Made by a program: the position numbers and the translations under genes
Notes under the pieces: model-generated
What the model saw: only the letters and a program-made list of their open reading frames with translations
What the model was told of the DNA's origin: nothing
The model's database searches: none
Shown here: positions 1 through 6,528 of the stretch, piece by piece
How positions within the stretch are numbered: position 1 is the first letter of the stretch
Layout of the letters: the number at the start of each line of letters is the position of its first letter
Source of the DNA: Stenotrophomonas sp.
GTDB lineage: Bacteria > Pseudomonadota > Gammaproteobacteria > Xanthomonadales > Xanthomonadaceae
Assembly: GCA_003510825.1 (NCBI GenBank)
Contig: DOKO01000456.1
Coordinates: 1 to 14,409 of the forward strand
DNA: 14,409 nucleotides
Reading direction: 5' to 3'

Positions 1-1533
1 GTCGGCGGCGGCGATCACTTCAGCATCGCGCATCGAACCGCCCGGCTGGATGACCGCCTTGATGCCGGCGGCCGCTGCGGCATCGATGCCATCGCGGAAC
101 GGGAAGAACGCATCGGAGGCCATCACCGAACCTTCCACCACCAGGTTCGCGTCGGCCGCCTTGATGCCGGCGATGCGCGCGGAGTAGACGCGGCTCATCT
201 GGCCGGCGCCGACGCCAATCGTGCGGTTGTCCTTGGCGTACACAATCGCGTTGGACTTCACGAACTTGGCCACCTTCCAGGCGAACAGCAGGTCGGTGAA
301 CTGCTTGTCGGTCGGCGCCAGCTTGCTGACCACCTTCAGTTCGTCGCGGGTCATGCCGCGGTTGTCCGACGACTGCAGCAGCAGGCCCGAGCCCACGCGC
401 TTGCTGTCGAAGTTGTTCAGGCCATCACCGTGCGGGATGCGCAGCACGCGCACGTTGGCCTTCTTCTGCGCGTATTCCAGCGCGGCCGGCTCGTAGTCCG
501 GGGCGATCAGCACTTCGACGAACTGGCGGTCGAGGATGACCTTCGCAGTGGCCGCATCGAGCGGCTTGTTGAAGGCGATGATGCCGCCGAAGGCGCTGGT
601 CGGGTCGGTGGCGTAGGCCAGCTCGTAGGCATCGCCGTTGCCGGCACCGACGGCCACGCCGCACGGGTTGGCGTGCTTGACGATGACGCAGGCCGGCGCA
701 TCGAACTGACGCACGCATTCCCACGCCGCATCGGCATCGGCCAGGTTGTTGTAGCTCAGTTCCTTGCCCTGCAGCTGCTGGAACGTGGCCAGGGTGCCCG
801 GCACCGGGTACAGGTCGCGGTAGAACGCGCCGCTCTGGTGCGGGTTCTCGCCGTAGCGCAGGTCCATCACCTTCACGAAGGTGGAATTCATCTGCGCCGG
901 GTACTCGGCACGCGCCGGCACGGCGGCATCGGTGGCGGTGACCGCCGACAGGTAGTTGCTGATGGCCGCGTCGTACTGGGCGACGCGGTTGAACGCGGCC
1001 ACCGAGAAGGCGAAGCGGGTGCCCGCGCTCAGCTGGCCATCATTGGCGTCCAGCGAGGCCAGCAGTTCGGCGTACTGCGACGGGTCGGTGGCCACCGCCA
1101 CACGGGCGAAGTTCTTGGCCGCCGAGCGCAGCATGGCCGGGCCGCCGATGTCGATGTTCTCCACCGCGTCGGCCAGGGTGCAGTCGGCCTTGGCGGTGAC
1201 CGATTCGAACGGGTACAGGTTCAGCACCAGCAGGTCGATGGCGCCGATGCCGTGCTCGGCCATCACCGCGTCATCCAGGCCCGAACGACCCAGCAGGCCG
1301 CCGTGCACCATCGGGTGCAGGGTCTTGACCCGGCCGTCCATCATTTCCGGGAAACCGGTGACGTCGGCCACGTCCTTCACGGCCAGGCCCGCATCGCGGA
1401 TCGCCTTGGCGGTGCCGCCGGTGGACAGCAGCTCGACGCCGCGGGCGGCCAGCGCGGTGGCCAGCTCGACCAGGCCGGTCTTGTCGGAAACGGAAAGGAG
1501 GGCCCGACGGACGGGCAACAGATCAGCAGTCAT
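1..1533 (-). CDS. purH: Bifunctional AICAR transformylase / IMP cyclohydrolase (PurH), C-terminus cut by window edge
   Basis: PurH catalyses the last two steps of de novo purine synthesis in the cytoplasm: formylation of AICAR by 10-formyl-THF, then ring closure to IMP. The translation begins MTADLLPVRRALLSVSDKTG and continues with the MGS-like cyclohydrolase domain (STGGTAKAI, DVTGFPEMMDGRVKTLHP, LNLYPFE). The transformylase domain follows, with the catalytic Lys-His pair in VKHANPCGVA at about residues 286-287, then SNAIVYAKDNRTIGVGAGQ and IQPGGSMRDAEVIAAAD at the window edge. 511 codons are present, and the E. coli enzyme is 529 residues, so roughly 16 residues are missing beyond base 1. 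The ATG at 1531-1533 (complement) gives the family's usual N-terminus. No frameshift is visible. purD usually follows, outside the window. Upstream, the gene is divergent from the lipid operon instead of adjacent to fis. Confidence 0.97.
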   Translation of the reverse strand, partial: MTADLLPVRRALLSVSDKTGLVELATALAARGVELLSTGGTAKAIRDAGLAVKDVADVTGFPEMMDGRVKTLHPMVHGGLLGRSGLDDAVMAEHGIGAIDLLVLNLYPFESVTAKADCTLADAVENIDIGGPAMLRSAAKNFARVAVATDPSQYAELLASLDANDGQLSAGTRFAFSVAAFNRVAQYDAAISNYLSAVTATDAAVPARAEYPAQMNSTFVKVMDLRYGENPHQSGAFYRDLYPVPGTLATFQQLQGKELSYNNLADADAAWECVRQFDAPACVIVKHANPCGVAVGAGNGDAYELAYATDPTSAFGGIIAFNKPLDAATAKVILDRQFVEVLIAPDYEPAALEYAQKKANVRVLRIPHGDGLNNFDSKRVGSGLLLQSSDNRGMTRDELKVVSKLAPTDKQFTDLLFAWKVAKFVKSNAIVYAKDNRTIGVGAGQMSRVYSARIAGIKAADANLVVEGSVMASDAFFPFRDGIDAAAAAGIKAVIQPGGSMRDAEVIAAAD

Positions 1534-1568
1534 GGGGACAGGGCAATCGGCAGCGGAGCGGGGCCGAT

Positions 1569-1574
1569 ATTGTA
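1569..1574 (-). promoter_or_regulatory. Possible purH -10 box
   Basis: On the minus strand the sequence reads TACAAT, a five-of-six match to the sigma-70 -10 consensus, 35 bases before the purH ATG. It lies in an otherwise very GC-rich 181-base divergent spacer (1534-1714). I see no convincing -35 hexamer 16-18 bases upstream, so this rests on the -10 alone. The same spacer must also carry the promoter for the plus-strand lipid operon, which I cannot place. Confidence 0.35.
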
Positions 1575-1714
1575 GTTCGTGGGGGGCGGTGGCGGGCGCT
1601 GCCGACGTGCTTTGCTGGCCCCGGCAGGGGAAAACGGCCTGCATCGGCATGCCGGGCTGAACACGCCATGGGGTAGGCTATGCCGGAACTGCCAAGGATC
1701 AGCGGGTTCAGATC

Positions 1715-2332
1715 GTGTCGATCTATGCATTGAAAGGACGTTTCCAGGACCTCTTGCGTCCGGCCGTGCGCGGGCTCTACCGCCTCGGCATCACCGCCAA
1801 TACGGTGACCGTGGCTGCCGCCGTGGTCTCGCTGCTGGTGGCCGCCGCCGTATGGTGCTGCGCGCCCACGCAGCCGCTGCTGTACCTGCTGCTGCCGCTG
1901 TGGATGCTGCTGCGCATGGCCCTCAACGCCGTGGACGGCATGCTGGCCCGCGAGTTCGGCCAGCAGTCGAAGCTGGGCGCCTACCTGAACGAGTTGTGCG
2001 ATGTGATCGCCGACGCCGCGCTGTACCTGGCCCTGCTCAGCGTGCCGGGCGTGCGGCCGGAGGCGTTGTGGCTGCTGGCCTGGACTGCGGCGCTGAGCGA
2101 ATACGCCGGCGTACTGGGGCTGATGGTCGGTGCCAGCCGCCGCTATGACGGCCCGATGGGCAAGAGCGACCGCGCCTTCGTGATCGGGGCGCTGGGCCTG
2201 CTGCTGGCGTTCGGGTGGGTTGGCGCGATGACGGTCACTGGCGTGGCTGCGGCCATGGCCGCACTGTGCGTGCTGACGATGATCAACCGCGTCCGCCGCG
2301 GGCTGCAGGAAGCGGCGCTTCCGCCGCAGTAA
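1715..2332 (+). CDS. YnbA-type CDP-alcohol phosphatidyltransferase family membrane protein
   Basis: A 205-residue polytopic inner-membrane protein starting at GTG, with no strong ribosome site. The CDP-alcohol phosphatidyltransferase signature lies at residues 71-100: N71-A-V-D74-G75-M-L-A78-R79, then eight residues, G88, N92 and D96, with another Asp at 100. Family members swap the CMP of a CDP-linked lipid for an alcohol or alcohol phosphate, as in phosphatidylglycerol-phosphate or phosphatidylinositol-phosphate synthesis. Compared with the canonical DxxDGxxAR...GxxxDxxxD pattern, the first and third Asp are Asn here. As I recall, E. coli YnbA shows the same Asn-type motif, so this is probably a subfamily trait and not decay. 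Hydrophobic stretches at about 31-48, 54-70, 101-137 and 153-190 support several membrane helices. It is the first gene of the plus-strand operon, 34 bases before the hydrolase-methyltransferase gene. The acceptor alcohol cannot be read from the sequence. Confidence 0.88.
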   Translation: MSIYALKGRFQDLLRPAVRGLYRLGITANTVTVAAAVVSLLVAAAVWCCAPTQPLLYLLLPLWMLLRMALNAVDGMLAREFGQQSKLGAYLNELCDVIADAALYLALLSVPGVRPEALWLLAWTAALSEYAGVLGLMVGASRRYDGPMGKSDRAFVIGALGLLLAFGWVGAMTVTGVAAAMAALCVLTMINRVRRGLQEAALPPQ

Positions 2333-2351
2333 TCAAGTACATACCAAAAGA

Positions 2352-2365
2352 CAATCTGGAGATTG
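2352..2365 (+). promoter_or_regulatory. Small dyad with the ribosome-binding site in its loop, before the YnbC-type gene
   Basis: Within an unusually AT-rich 34-base spacer, CAATC (2352-2356) and GATTG (2361-2365) are perfect complements around TGGA. The pairing can be extended by one T-A pair. The Shine-Dalgarno-like TGGAG sits in the loop and right edge, and the ATG of the downstream gene is at 2367. An mRNA hairpin here could present or mask the ribosome site; a protein-binding dyad is the alternative. The stem is only five to six base pairs. Confidence 0.35.
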
Positions 2366-2366
2366 C

Positions 2367-4118
2367 ATGCGTCAGGCGCAGGAACGGGAATTCCACAGCT
2401 TCGACCAGGTACCGCTGTTCTACCGGTACTGGGCGAGCACCACGACCACCACGCCGGCCAGGGCCATCGTGCTGCTGCACCGCGGCCACGAACATTCCGG
2501 CCGGGTCACCCACCTGGTCGATGAGCTGGATCTGCCCGATACCGCGTTCTTCGCCTGGGATGCGCGCGGCAACGGCCGTTCGCCGGGCGCACGCGGCGAT
2601 GCGCCGGGTTTCCCGGCGCTGGTGCGCGACCTGGACAGCTTCATCGCCCACATCGGTGCCGAGCACGGCATCGCGGTGGAGGACATCGTGGTGATCGCGC
2701 AGAGCGTGGGCGCCGTGGTTGCCGCCACCTGGGTGCACGACTACGCACCGCGCCTGCGCGCACTGGTGATGGCTTCGCCGGCGTTCAAGGTGAAGCTGTA
2801 CGTGCCGTTCGCGCGCGCTGGCCTGACCCTGATGCAGAAGCTGCGCGGCAACTTCTTCGTCAACAGCTACGTCAAGCCGCAGTGGCTGACCCACGATCCG
2901 ACGCGGGTGGAAAGCTACCGCACCGATCCGCTGATCACCCGGCCGATCTCGGTGCGCGTGCTGCTGGGCCTGTACGAGGCTGCCGACCGCATCGTGGCAG
3001 ATGCGCAGGCGATCAGCGTGCCGGTGCAGCTGCTGGTATCCGGTTCGGATTTCGTGGTGCACCGTGGCCCGCAGGACCGCTTCTACGAGCGCCTGTCCAG
3101 CCCGATCAAGGAGCGCGTGCACCTGCCGGGCTTCTTCCACGACACCCTGGGCGAGCGTGACCGCGCACCGGCGCTGGTGCGCATCCGCAACTTCATCCAG
3201 GCACGCTTCGCCGAGCCGCTGCGCGAACTGTCGCGGCGCGATGCGCACCGCCACGGCCCGACCTTCGAAGAATCGGAAATCCTGGCCTGGCCGCCGGAGC
3301 GCAACAGCCTGGCCGACCTGCGCTGGCGCGTGGTGCGTGGCGGCCTGCGCGTCGGCGGCACGCTCTCTGAAGGCATCGCGCTGGGCCTGCAGACCGGTTT
3401 CGATTCGGGCAGCACGCTGGACTACATCTACCGCGACGAAGCGCGCGGCAAGGGCCCGCTGGGCCGCATGGTCGACCGCAACTATCTCGATGCGATCGGC
3501 TGGCGCGGCATCCGCATCCGTGGCCAGCACCTGCAGGAACTGCTGCGCGACGCCGCCCAGCGCCTGCGCGGGCAGGGTACGCCGGTGCGCGTGCTGGACG
3601 TGGCCGCCGGCCACGGCCGCTACGTGCTGGAAGCACTGGGCCAGGGCGAACAGCGCGCCGAGCGCATCGTGCTGCGTGATTTCAGCGATCTGAACGTGAC
3701 CCAGGGCCAGGCCTTGATTGAACGCCTCGGTGCGTCCGACATCGCCCGTTTCGAGCAGGGCGATGCGTTCGACCCGGTGCAGCTGGCGCAGGTCGACCCG
3801 GCGCCGACGCTGGCGGTGGTGTCGGGCCTGTACGAACTGTTCCCCGACAACGATGCGGTGCTGCGTTCGCTGCAGGGCATCGCCGCGACCGTGCCGGTGG
3901 GCGGCTACCTGGCCTATACCGGCCAGCCCTGGCACCCGCAGCTGGAATTCATCGCCCGCGCGCTGACCAGCCACCGCGGTGGTGCGGCGTGGGTGATGCG
4001 CCGTCGTACCCAGCAGGAAATGGATGAGCTGGTGCGCCTGGCCGGCTTCGAGAAGGTGGCCCAGCGCATCGACGAGTTCGGCATCTTCACCGTGTCGCTG
4101 GCGCGCCGGACCGCGTGA
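2367..4118 (+). CDS. YnbC-type fusion: alpha/beta-hydrolase plus class I SAM-dependent methyltransferase
   Basis: A 583-residue protein with two catalytic domains. Residues 1 to about 285 form a serine hydrolase related to monoglyceride lipase/lysophospholipase L2 (S33-like). The oxyanion strand is IVLLHRGHEHSG (34-45), the nucleophile elbow VVIAQSVGA has Ser113, the acid is Asp228 in SGSDFVV and the base is His258 in FFHDTLGE. After a linker containing YIYRDEARGKGPLGRMVDRN (353-372), residues of about 375-583 form a Rossmann methyltransferase with motif I VRVLDVAAGHGRY (407-419) and an acidic strand-2 end at Asp438. There is no signal peptide or clear membrane segment, so it is probably cytoplasmic or peripheral. 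A good SD precedes the ATG. Its stop overlaps the next start as TGATG. E. coli YnbC has the same architecture. The substrate is unknown; the setting suggests acyl-ester hydrolysis and methylation on a lipid or its head group. Confidence 0.9.
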   Translation: MRQAQEREFHSFDQVPLFYRYWASTTTTTPARAIVLLHRGHEHSGRVTHLVDELDLPDTAFFAWDARGNGRSPGARGDAPGFPALVRDLDSFIAHIGAEHGIAVEDIVVIAQSVGAVVAATWVHDYAPRLRALVMASPAFKVKLYVPFARAGLTLMQKLRGNFFVNSYVKPQWLTHDPTRVESYRTDPLITRPISVRVLLGLYEAADRIVADAQAISVPVQLLVSGSDFVVHRGPQDRFYERLSSPIKERVHLPGFFHDTLGERDRAPALVRIRNFIQARFAEPLRELSRRDAHRHGPTFEESEILAWPPERNSLADLRWRVVRGGLRVGGTLSEGIALGLQTGFDSGSTLDYIYRDEARGKGPLGRMVDRNYLDAIGWRGIRIRGQHLQELLRDAAQRLRGQGTPVRVLDVAAGHGRYVLEALGQGEQRAERIVLRDFSDLNVTQGQALIERLGASDIARFEQGDAFDPVQLAQVDPAPTLAVVSGLYELFPDNDAVLRSLQGIAATVPVGGYLAYTGQPWHPQLEFIARALTSHRGGAAWVMRRRTQQEMDELVRLAGFEKVAQRIDEFGIFTVSLARRTA

Positions 4119-5452
4119 TGGCGACGCTGGCTGCCACCCCGCTGGCCGCGGCAGGGCGCCCCTGGCGGCGCGCCCTGCTGTGGCTGGTGCTGCTGGGTCC
4201 GTTCTTCTTCGCCAGCTATGGCTTCGCCAACTGGATGGCCGGGCGCCACGCCGTGCTGCCGGTGATGGCGTTCGCCTGGGAGTCGCATATTCCGTTCGTG
4301 CCGTGGACGATCGTGCCTTACTGGTCGATCGACCTGTTCTACGCGATCTCGTTCTTCCTGTGCCGGCAGCGCCTCGAGCTGGACCGGCATGCGCTGCGGC
4401 TGTTCAGCGCGCAGCTGATCGCGGTGGCCTGCTTCCTCCTGTGGCCGCTGCGCTTCAGCTTTGAACGGCCGGAGATCGGCGGTGTGTTCGGCTGGCTGTT
4501 CGATGTGCTGCTGGGTTTCGACAAGCCGTTCAACCAGGCGCCGTCGCTGCACATCGTGCTGCTGATCGTGCTGTGGGTGAAGTACGCGCAGTACCTGCAG
4601 GGCGCGTGGCGCTGGCTGCTGCATGGGTGGGCGCTGCTGATCGGCGTTTCGGTGCTGACCACCTTCCAGCACCACTTCATCGATGTGCCCACTGGCCTGC
4701 TGGCCGGCTGGCTGTGCGTGTGGCTGTGGCCGGAGCAGGGCACGCCGCCGCTGCGGGCGTGGCGCACGGCGCGCGATCCAAAGCGCTGGCGCCTGGCCTC
4801 GTTCTATCTGCTGGGCGCGGCAGTGCTGCTGGTGCCGGTGGTGATGCTGGGGGGCGCGGCGCTGTGGCTGCTGTGGCCGGTGGTGTCGTTGCTGCTGGTG
4901 GCGCTGGCCTATGCCGGGCTGGGCACGGCGGTGTTCCAGAAGCGCGCCGATGGGCGACTGACCATGGCCGCGCGCTGGCTGCTGGCACCGTACCTGGCCG
5001 CGGCCTGGATCAATTCGCGGTTGTGGACGCGCACTGCGCCGCAGCCGGTGGAAGTGGCCGGTGGCGTTTGGCTGGGCCGCATTCCCTGTGCCGCGCTGCC
5101 AGCGCCGTTGCGCGGCGTGGTCGACACCTGCGCCGAGCTGTCCTGCCACGCGCCGGGCGCAGCCTATGCCAGCGTGCCGATGCTGGACCTGGTGGTGCCC
5201 GCACCGGCGCAGCTGGCCGAGGCCGCCGATGCCATCGAAGCCCTGCGTGCGCAGGGGCCGCTGCTGGTGTGCTGCGCGCTGGGCTATTCGCGCAGTGCGG
5301 CCAGCGTGGCCACCTGGCTGCTGCGTACCGGCCGGGTATGCAGCGCCGCCGAGGCGGTGGCGCGGGTGCGTGCCGCACGGCCGTCCATCGTCCTGCATGA
5401 CGTTCATCTACAGGCCATCGCGGCCGCCGCCGCACGGGAGCGCACTGCATGA
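4118..5452 (+). CDS. YnbD-type fusion: PAP2-like membrane domain plus dual-specificity phosphatase domain
   Basis: I start this at the ATG at 4118, which overlaps the preceding stop as TGATG; a GTG at 4115 would add one residue. The protein has 444 residues. The N-terminal three quarters is polytopic and carries PAP2-superfamily signatures: PSLH (142-145, Leu in place of the usual Gly) and QHHFIDVPTG with His185/His186 and Asp189. The PSLH and HHxxD forms resemble the Aur1/inositolphosphotransferase-like PAP2 branch more than plain PgpB. A soluble C-terminal domain carries a Cys-based phosphatase loop, CALGYSRS (Cys386, Arg392, a CX5R motif), and Asp357 29 residues upstream as likely general acid. 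PTPMT1, a phosphatase of this general class, dephosphorylates phosphatidylglycerol-phosphate, so removal of a phosphate from the transferase product is a reasonable inference. It is coupled to the next gene by an ATGA overlap. Confidence 0.9.
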   Translation: MATLAATPLAAAGRPWRRALLWLVLLGPFFFASYGFANWMAGRHAVLPVMAFAWESHIPFVPWTIVPYWSIDLFYAISFFLCRQRLELDRHALRLFSAQLIAVACFLLWPLRFSFERPEIGGVFGWLFDVLLGFDKPFNQAPSLHIVLLIVLWVKYAQYLQGAWRWLLHGWALLIGVSVLTTFQHHFIDVPTGLLAGWLCVWLWPEQGTPPLRAWRTARDPKRWRLASFYLLGAAVLLVPVVMLGGAALWLLWPVVSLLLVALAYAGLGTAVFQKRADGRLTMAARWLLAPYLAAAWINSRLWTRTAPQPVEVAGGVWLGRIPCAALPAPLRGVVDTCAELSCHAPGAAYASVPMLDLVVPAPAQLAEAADAIEALRAQGPLLVCCALGYSRSAASVATWLLRTGRVCSAAEAVARVRAARPSIVLHDVHLQAIAAAAARERTA

Positions 5453-5886
5453 GCACCACTGCCGATCTGCCGATGATGCACCTGCTGCTGCGCCAGGGCA
5501 GGTTGCCTGCCGCGCTGTCACTGGGCCTGCTGCTGGTGGCGCTGTTGCTGCTGGGCATCGAGCCCGGTCTGGCGATGTTCGCCGCCGGCCTGCTGTTGCT
5601 GAGCGTGGCGGTGGGTGTGGTGCAGGCGTACTACGCGGTTCGGGTGCAGCTGGATGCCAGTTTGCTGCAGATGCTGCTGCGGGAAGACCTGCAGGGCGAT
5701 GCCGCGGCCGAGCGGGTGGACGCGGCCCTGCACACCGCCGGCATGCGCCGCCGCGATGCGCAGGCGCCCGTGCGCGGCTGGGACGTGCGCTGGATCGGCA
5801 TGCGCCGCCTGCTGGTGCGCCAGTACGTGGCCACGCTGCTGCAGTTTTCGGTGCTGCTGCTGGCCGTGCTGTGGCCGCAGACCTGA
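5449..5886 (+). CDS. Small membrane protein of unknown function in the lipid operon
   Basis: A 145-residue protein starting at an ATG that overlaps the preceding stop as ATGA, with an SD-like GGGAG (5436-5440) about eight bases upstream. Hydrophobic segments lie at about residues 21-36 and 40-62 and at the C-terminus (126-142). Between them is a soluble loop (about 65-125) rich in Arg and Asp/Glu, including LLREDLQGDAAAERVDAAL and GWDVRWIGMRRLLVRQY. I do not recognise a family or any catalytic motif. The E. coli ynbABCD cluster, as I recall it, has no counterpart. Its position between the phosphatase and acyltransferase genes suggests a scaffold or accessory subunit for the membrane enzymes; that is inference from context only. 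Confidence 0.85.
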   Translation: MSTTADLPMMHLLLRQGRLPAALSLGLLLVALLLLGIEPGLAMFAAGLLLLSVAVGVVQAYYAVRVQLDASLLQMLLREDLQGDAAAERVDAALHTAGMRRRDAQAPVRGWDVRWIGMRRLLVRQYVATLLQFSVLLLAVLWPQT

Positions 5887-5898
5887 GCGGAGGTATCG

Positions 5899-6528
5899 AT
5901 GTTTGCTGAACTGATCGCCCGTGCCTGCAGTGGCGCGATCCATGTGGTGACCGGTGCGCGCGCGCTGTGGATCGGCTGTGCGCCGTCCAGCGAACACCGC
6001 GTGTACTACGGCAACCACGCAAGCCATGGCGATTTCGTGCTGATCTGGTCGTCGATGCCGCCGGCGCTGCGTCGCCAGGTGCGGCCCGTCGCCGCCGCCG
6101 AATACTGGCAGGGCGATGCACTGCGCCGCTACCTGATCGATGCGGTGTTCAACGGCGTGCTGGTCGAGCGCGACGCCGCGCGGCGCCAGCAGGATCCGCT
6201 GCAGGGGCTGCGCGATGCGGTGGATGAGGGATGTTCGCTGATCCTGTTCCCGGAAGGCACGCGCAACATCGGCGAGGAACCGCTGCTGCCGTTCAAGAGT
6301 GGCATCTATCATCTGGCGCGGCAGCGCCCGGAACTGGAGTTCGTACCGGTGTGGATCGACAACCTGAAGCGGGTGATGCCCAAGGGGCGTTTCCTGCCAC
6401 TGCCGCTGCTGTGCACGGCGACCTTCGGCACGCCGCTGCGGCTGCAGGCCGATGAGGACAAGGCCGCGTTTCTCGCGCGCAGCCGCCAGGCGCTGCTCGA
6501 CCTGGCACCGAACGGAGGCCGCGCATGA
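5899..6528 (+). CDS. PlsC-type 1-acyl-glycerol-3-phosphate acyltransferase family protein
   Basis: Family members transfer an acyl chain to lysophosphatidic acid, or a related lysolipid, at the inner face of the cytoplasmic membrane. This 209-residue protein has the catalytic HX4D motif in YGNHASHGDF (His40, Asp45) and the glycerophosphate-binding motif FPEGTR (117-122). A further conserved-looking block is PFKSGIYHLA (131-140), followed by EFVPVWIDN (147-155). It is somewhat shorter than housekeeping PlsC (about 245 residues in E. coli) and lacks a long N-terminal membrane helix. The ATG has a strong SD (CGGAGG, 5888-5893) and lies 12 bases after the small membrane protein. It overlaps the CdsA-like gene as ATGA. 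Adjacent placement with a CDP-diacylglycerol synthase suggests it makes the phosphatidic acid used next, but the true acyl acceptor is not determined. Confidence 0.92.
   Translation: MFAELIARACSGAIHVVTGARALWIGCAPSSEHRVYYGNHASHGDFVLIWSSMPPALRRQVRPVAAAEYWQGDALRRYLIDAVFNGVLVERDAARRQQDPLQGLRDAVDEGCSLILFPEGTRNIGEEPLLPFKSGIYHLARQRPELEFVPVWIDNLKRVMPKGRFLPLPLLCTATFGTPLRLQADEDKAAFLARSRQALLDLAPNGGRA

Noticed and set aside
430..1575. Plus-strand open frame of 381 codons opposite purH
   Set aside because: It is a shadow of the intact purH frame; its composition is low-complexity Gly/Arg/His/Val without motifs.
1645..1654. Perfect ten-base palindrome CGGCATGCCG in the purH/lipid-operon spacer, considered as an operator
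   Set aside because: It is short, fully GC-biased around CATG, and such palindromes arise often by chance here. No second copy flanks it.
2283..5407. Long minus-strand open frames (about 563 codons at 2283-3974 and 497 codons at 3914-5407) antisense to the YnbC- and YnbD-type genes
   Set aside because: They are rich in His, Arg and Gln with no recognisable domains and lie opposite genes with clear catalytic motifs. Such antisense frames are normal in very GC-rich DNA.
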